Positions 15,432-18,521 of a stretch of DNA of 18,521 nucleotides are shown here, piece after piece (position 1 is the stretch's first letter; each line of letters starts with the position of its first letter). Under the pieces are notes generated by a model, which saw nothing but the letters and a program-made list of their open reading frames with translations, was not told the DNA's origin and did not search any database. The DNA comes from an uncultured Pseudomonadota bacterium (GTDB lineage Bacteria > Pseudomonadota > Alphaproteobacteria > RF32 > CAG-239), in contig CADBPX010000020.1 in assembly GCA_902796625.1 (NCBI GenBank), positions 1 to 18,521 on the forward strand, given 5' to 3'. Both the position numbers and the translations under genes were made by a program.

Positions 15432-16766
15432 TTGAAGTCTTTAATAGTTTTTTTAAGAATAATCATTGTCGGTATACTGTGGGGCATAGTCTTTACAGAG
15501 GGAATCCGCGTGATTATGCTTTGCAACTGGCATTTTGATATCTTCTGGCCGGATCACTGGCGTCAGGCCTACGAATTATGGAAAGCCGGTTGGACGGTTC
15601 ATGCTCCGAAAGAATGGGCTTTTGTAATAATTCTTCTAACATTTTTCCCGATGCTGATTACCGGATGGTGGACATTAAGTTTGGTTAACTGGGAATACCT
15701 GATTTATAAGCTTATTACTTTACCGTTAAGCCTCTACCGCCGTTTTATCAAAGCGCCGATAAATGTTATTACCACCCACAACAAATATGGTGTTACCAAG
15801 CGCAAATCATATAAACAAATACGTCCGGCAGGTGTTGTTTCCGGTTATCGTTCACCGATTTCCGATTACGGTGACAGTTCTGCTGCTCCGACCTATACTC
15901 CGCCGGTTTCCTTAATCCCGGCTCCATCAACACCATCTTCGTCACCGGCTAAAACGACCAAAACCGATGTTTCGGCCACTATTGATCATGCTTTATTTAA
16001 GTTTGATGACGATGATGACGATTTTGATTTAGATATTGATTCTTTTGAAAAAACCGATTTCACTAAGAAACGCGAAACCGATTCATCTCGTTCCAACAGC
16101 TCTAAAACAACTCCGCGCTTTGATTTTGACGATGAAGAAACATCACGTAACAACAAACGCAATGATAAAAACAACCGTCGCGACAGACGTGATGAAAAGT
16201 CGAATAAATCAGAGCGAAATTCCGATAAAAACTATGATCAAAATAATGAAAACAACAACGGAAAATCTCGCGGTCCGGTATATGACGCAGTTCTGCAAAA
16301 AGGCTATCAAATTATCAGTAACGTTACTGTTAAAAGCACAACCATTGACCTGATAGCTGTTTCGGAAAACAAAATTGCTCTTTGCTTAATTGATAAAGAA
16401 AGCGGAGATTGGCTGGCTGATGAAGAATTATTTAACGGTGAGGAACCGCTTTGGTTTTCAGAAAACAGCCACCGTATTTCGCCGGTACGCAAGCTGTGCG
16501 TTGCACGCGATAACATTAAGGAACACTTGGCAAACACTGATTTTGATTTAGATATTTCTTGTTTTGTTATTATTCAAATGGCTAATATTATCAATGCAGA
16601 TGATATGTTTGAAATTTGGAACAGCTTGGGTATTAAAGTAACCCGAATCAATCGCGGTACTCCAAAAGAGATTCCTCTGTTCTCTAAAACACTGGAAGAT
16701 CAGGAAGCTCCAATGCCGAAGAAAGAATTTGATAAACTGCAAAAGGTAATAAAAGCAATAAAGTAA
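15432..16766 (+). CDS. Two-helix membrane protein with disordered linker and nuclease-fold-like C-terminal domain
   Basis: A 444-residue protein of unknown family that starts with TTG. GGAG at 15422-15425, 6 bases upstream, and a complete first membrane helix support that start; the next ATG would remove the helix. Helices lie at about 4-28 and 62-84. Residues 130-280 are a long disordered linker with an aspartate run (192-197) and an Asn/Asp/Arg-rich segment. Residues 281-444 look folded. A GYQIISN strand and an IDLIAV strand with D306, followed by ALCLIDK ending in K322, resemble the core of YraN- or NERD-like PD-(D/E)XK domains. The acidic residue expected two places before the lysine is I320, so catalysis is doubtful. 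The coupling ATPase follows 10 bases later, implying shared function. A DotM-like coupling partner was considered but its soluble domain is helical, unlike this one. Confidence 0.6.
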   Translation: MKSLIVFLRIIIVGILWGIVFTEGIRVIMLCNWHFDIFWPDHWRQAYELWKAGWTVHAPKEWAFVIILLTFFPMLITGWWTLSLVNWEYLIYKLITLPLSLYRRFIKAPINVITTHNKYGVTKRKSYKQIRPAGVVSGYRSPISDYGDSSAAPTYTPPVSLIPAPSTPSSSPAKTTKTDVSATIDHALFKFDDDDDDFDLDIDSFEKTDFTKKRETDSSRSNSSKTTPRFDFDDEETSRNNKRNDKNNRRDRRDEKSNKSERNSDKNYDQNNENNNGKSRGPVYDAVLQKGYQIISNVTVKSTTIDLIAVSENKIALCLIDKESGDWLADEELFNGEEPLWFSENSHRISPVRKLCVARDNIKEHLANTDFDLDISCFVIIQMANIINADDMFEIWNSLGIKVTRINRGTPKEIPLFSKTLEDQEAPMPKKEFDKLQKVIKAIK

Positions 16767-16776
16767 GAGGATAATT

Positions 16777-18521
16777 ATGGCTTTAAGAAAAGAAAACGGT
16801 GAAGAATGGAAAGAATATGATAACGCGGTGCGCTGGATGATGATAACTCTTCTCATCTGTGTAGTATTAAGCGTTATATTTTTTATTTTTGCCTTACCGG
16901 CCTCATATTTGATTAGTCATGGTGTATCGAAATCATCGATGGATGTCGTGCGCAAGTTTTTAGGACTGATAGCCGCCAATCCGGATCATCTTTTTACAAT
17001 GTACGGCAGATGGTTTCGCCAGTTATATAATTATAACGGCAGTTTTTCTTTTGGCTTATGGTTACCGATGCTGCCTTTTATCACGATTCCGGTCGGCCTG
17101 ATTGTCGGAGCCTTAATAAGTCCGTACCGTTTCCAAGTAAATTACCAAGGTTCAGCTCGAGTTGCCGAATTACGTGATATTAAAAAGATGGCCTTATTGG
17201 GTTTTGATGGCTTTTGTCAGGTCGTCGGTAAATTTAACGGCCGTTTTTTAATGCTTAAAGAAACGTTGGCCACCCTATGCTGCGCTCCTCCGGGAACCGG
17301 TAAAACAGCTGGTGTGGTGATACCAACTATATTTAATTCACCAAAACTAAGCTTGGTGATTAACGATCCAAAACCGGAATTGTGTTACAGCACTTCCGGC
17401 GCCAGAGCCAAGGTCGGACCGGTATTCATTATCAACTGGGGTGCCGAAGATAATCCGAGCGAAGGCATTTATTATCCAAGCTGGAATCCGCTATCACCGA
17501 ATTGTATTCCGGAACAAGGACCGGACCGCGATATGTATGTTGACTCTATGTGCAATATTTTGGTGGAAGATCCGAAAGGCGGCGCTGATCCGCACTGGTC
17601 GCAAACCGGCCGTGCGGCGTTAACCGGATTTATTCAATTTGTGGTATCTAAATGTGATCGTGCTCGCGCTAATGATTATTTCATCGGCCGCATTTATGAA
17701 GGTAAGCTTGATGAAAAAGATAAAGAAGTGCTTGAAGGATACTACATGGGCATGCGTGATCCGGGAGCTCCGCGGGCAATTCAGAATTTAAAAAACGGCA
17801 CTCTGACAATGGAAAATTACCTGCCGATCGGCACGTGGAATCTGTTACCACCACGTTGGATGGGCCGTGAAGCCTGCATTGCCATGATCATGGAATGGAT
17901 TACTGAGGCCCAAATCAGTGCTGCTCAGGAAATTCAACGCCGTATGGATGAAGGTGATCAAATGGCAGCCATGGCAGACCCTACTCATGATATGTTGGAG
18001 GAAGCTATTAAAGAAGCTCGCAACTTTGGCTATGCCCAACGTGCCATTACCGAATTGAGCCAACTCAGTAACACACCGGATAAAGAGCGTGGTTCCATTC
18101 TGTCTACGGCCTTTGCCGGAATTAACGTCTTTAAGAACCAAGCCGTTAAAGCCAGAACCAGCTTTTCCGATATTCACTTTAAGGATTTGCGCGGTATGAA
18201 AGATCCGGTTACCGGCGTTTTTAAGCCGATTTCGGTTTATCTGTCCATTAACCAAACGGATGCAAGAGCTTTGGGTGTTATCAGTTCCGTGTTTATTGAG
18301 CTGATGAGCTCATATCTGATTTCTAATCCGCCGAAGTTTGAAAATAAAACGGACGGCAAAATGGGCCCGTTCGGCTGCCTGTTTGTCCTGGACGAATTTC
18401 CGCAAATGCCTAAGATGAAAGCAATTATTGACGGACCGGCGGTAGGTCGCGGACAAAAGGTTTCATATTTGCTTATCGGACAAGATTTGGGCCAAATCTC
18501 CGGTAAATACGGAAAAGACGA
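16777..18521 (+). CDS. VirD4/TraG-type type IV secretion coupling protein (partial)
   Basis: The frame runs off the right edge after 581 codons. It matches the type IV coupling proteins that bring DNA or protein substrates to the secretion channel and hydrolyse ATP at the inner membrane. Two N-terminal helices lie at about 20-46 and 92-114. The RecA-like ATPase then begins, with Walker A PPGTGKT (171-177, K176) followed by GVVIPT and the NDPKPEL segment typical of TraG/VirD4. A long helical insertion (all-alpha domain, roughly 290-440) precedes the GSILSTAFAG and SINQTDAR segments. Walker B FVLDEFPQM has D539 and E540, and GQDLGQI near 568-574 is the RecA-like sensor region. AGAGG at 16766-16770 lies 6 bases before the ATG. 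Only the coupling protein is visible; channel genes, if any, lie beyond the window. DotL-like and VirD4-like assignments remain open. Confidence 0.88.
   Translation, partial: MALRKENGEEWKEYDNAVRWMMITLLICVVLSVIFFIFALPASYLISHGVSKSSMDVVRKFLGLIAANPDHLFTMYGRWFRQLYNYNGSFSFGLWLPMLPFITIPVGLIVGALISPYRFQVNYQGSARVAELRDIKKMALLGFDGFCQVVGKFNGRFLMLKETLATLCCAPPGTGKTAGVVIPTIFNSPKLSLVINDPKPELCYSTSGARAKVGPVFIINWGAEDNPSEGIYYPSWNPLSPNCIPEQGPDRDMYVDSMCNILVEDPKGGADPHWSQTGRAALTGFIQFVVSKCDRARANDYFIGRIYEGKLDEKDKEVLEGYYMGMRDPGAPRAIQNLKNGTLTMENYLPIGTWNLLPPRWMGREACIAMIMEWITEAQISAAQEIQRRMDEGDQMAAMADPTHDMLEEAIKEARNFGYAQRAITELSQLSNTPDKERGSILSTAFAGINVFKNQAVKARTSFSDIHFKDLRGMKDPVTGVFKPISVYLSINQTDARALGVISSVFIELMSSYLISNPPKFENKTDGKMGPFGCLFVLDEFPQMPKMKAIIDGPAVGRGQKVSYLLIGQDLGQISGKYGKD

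Noticed and set aside
15986..16353. Overlapping frames on both strands across the Asp/Asn-rich linker of the 444-residue gene
   Set aside because: Low-complexity GAT/AAC-type codons open alternative frames by chance; only the long frame has flanking folded domains.
17845..18255. 136-residue open frame on the minus strand inside the coupling-protein gene
   Set aside because: It lies entirely antisense to a conserved ATPase, has no recognisable domain or ribosome binding site, and follows from the codon use of the real gene.
1..18521. CRISPR array, insertion sequence or integrase attachment repeats
   Set aside because: No regularly spaced repeats, transposase or integrase frames, or flanking terminal inverted repeats were seen by eye.

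Overview
The window looks like a chromosomal segment of an AT-rich alphaproteobacterium, possibly a host-associated or gut lineage. The evidence is a clear RpoH-type sigma factor beside an RluD-type pseudouridine synthase (a pairing familiar from alphaproteobacteria), alphaproteobacterial-looking Tgt, RpoH and GST-like proteins, low GC throughout, and a type IV secretion/conjugation coupling ATPase. Species-level identity cannot be read from the sequence.

Layout. (1) Positions 1-1900 are very AT-rich and accessory in character. They hold the tail of a membrane protein, a lysozyme-fold (SLT-like) protein without a signal peptide, a structured leader or small RNA, and a 75-residue XRE-like helix-turn-helix protein. 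(2) Positions 1891-7718 form a tightly packed minus-strand operon read right to left: a MinD/FlhG-like ATPase lacking the signature lysine, a membrane-anchored J-domain protein with an SH3-like C-terminus, queuine tRNA-ribosyltransferase (tgt), a LOG-family protein with extensions, and an ABC exporter. Gene junctions overlap or are 0-8 bases apart, and a bidirectional terminator closes the operon. (3) Positions 7833-10013, plus strand, encode an exported family-3 solute-binding-like protein, a GST-fold protein and a small lipoprotein. They meet rpoH head-on with no intergenic base. (4) Positions 10014-11943, minus strand: rluD followed by rpoH, which has its own good sigma70-type promoter. (5) Positions 12044-18521, plus strand: two proteins I do not recognise (312 and 598 residues), then two small-loop membrane proteins and a VirD4/TraG-type coupling protein cut by the window end.

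The last block is the most promising for new biology. Three consecutive proteins (160 aa, 444 aa and the coupling ATPase) share a two-helix N-terminal topology. The 444-residue protein ends in a domain resembling a degenerate PD-(D/E)XK nuclease fold. The ATPase has an unusually long insertion between Walker A and Walker B. These proteins may form a lineage-specific coupling complex that selects or delivers substrates; this is inference from context. No tRNA, rRNA, insertion sequence or CRISPR array was seen.
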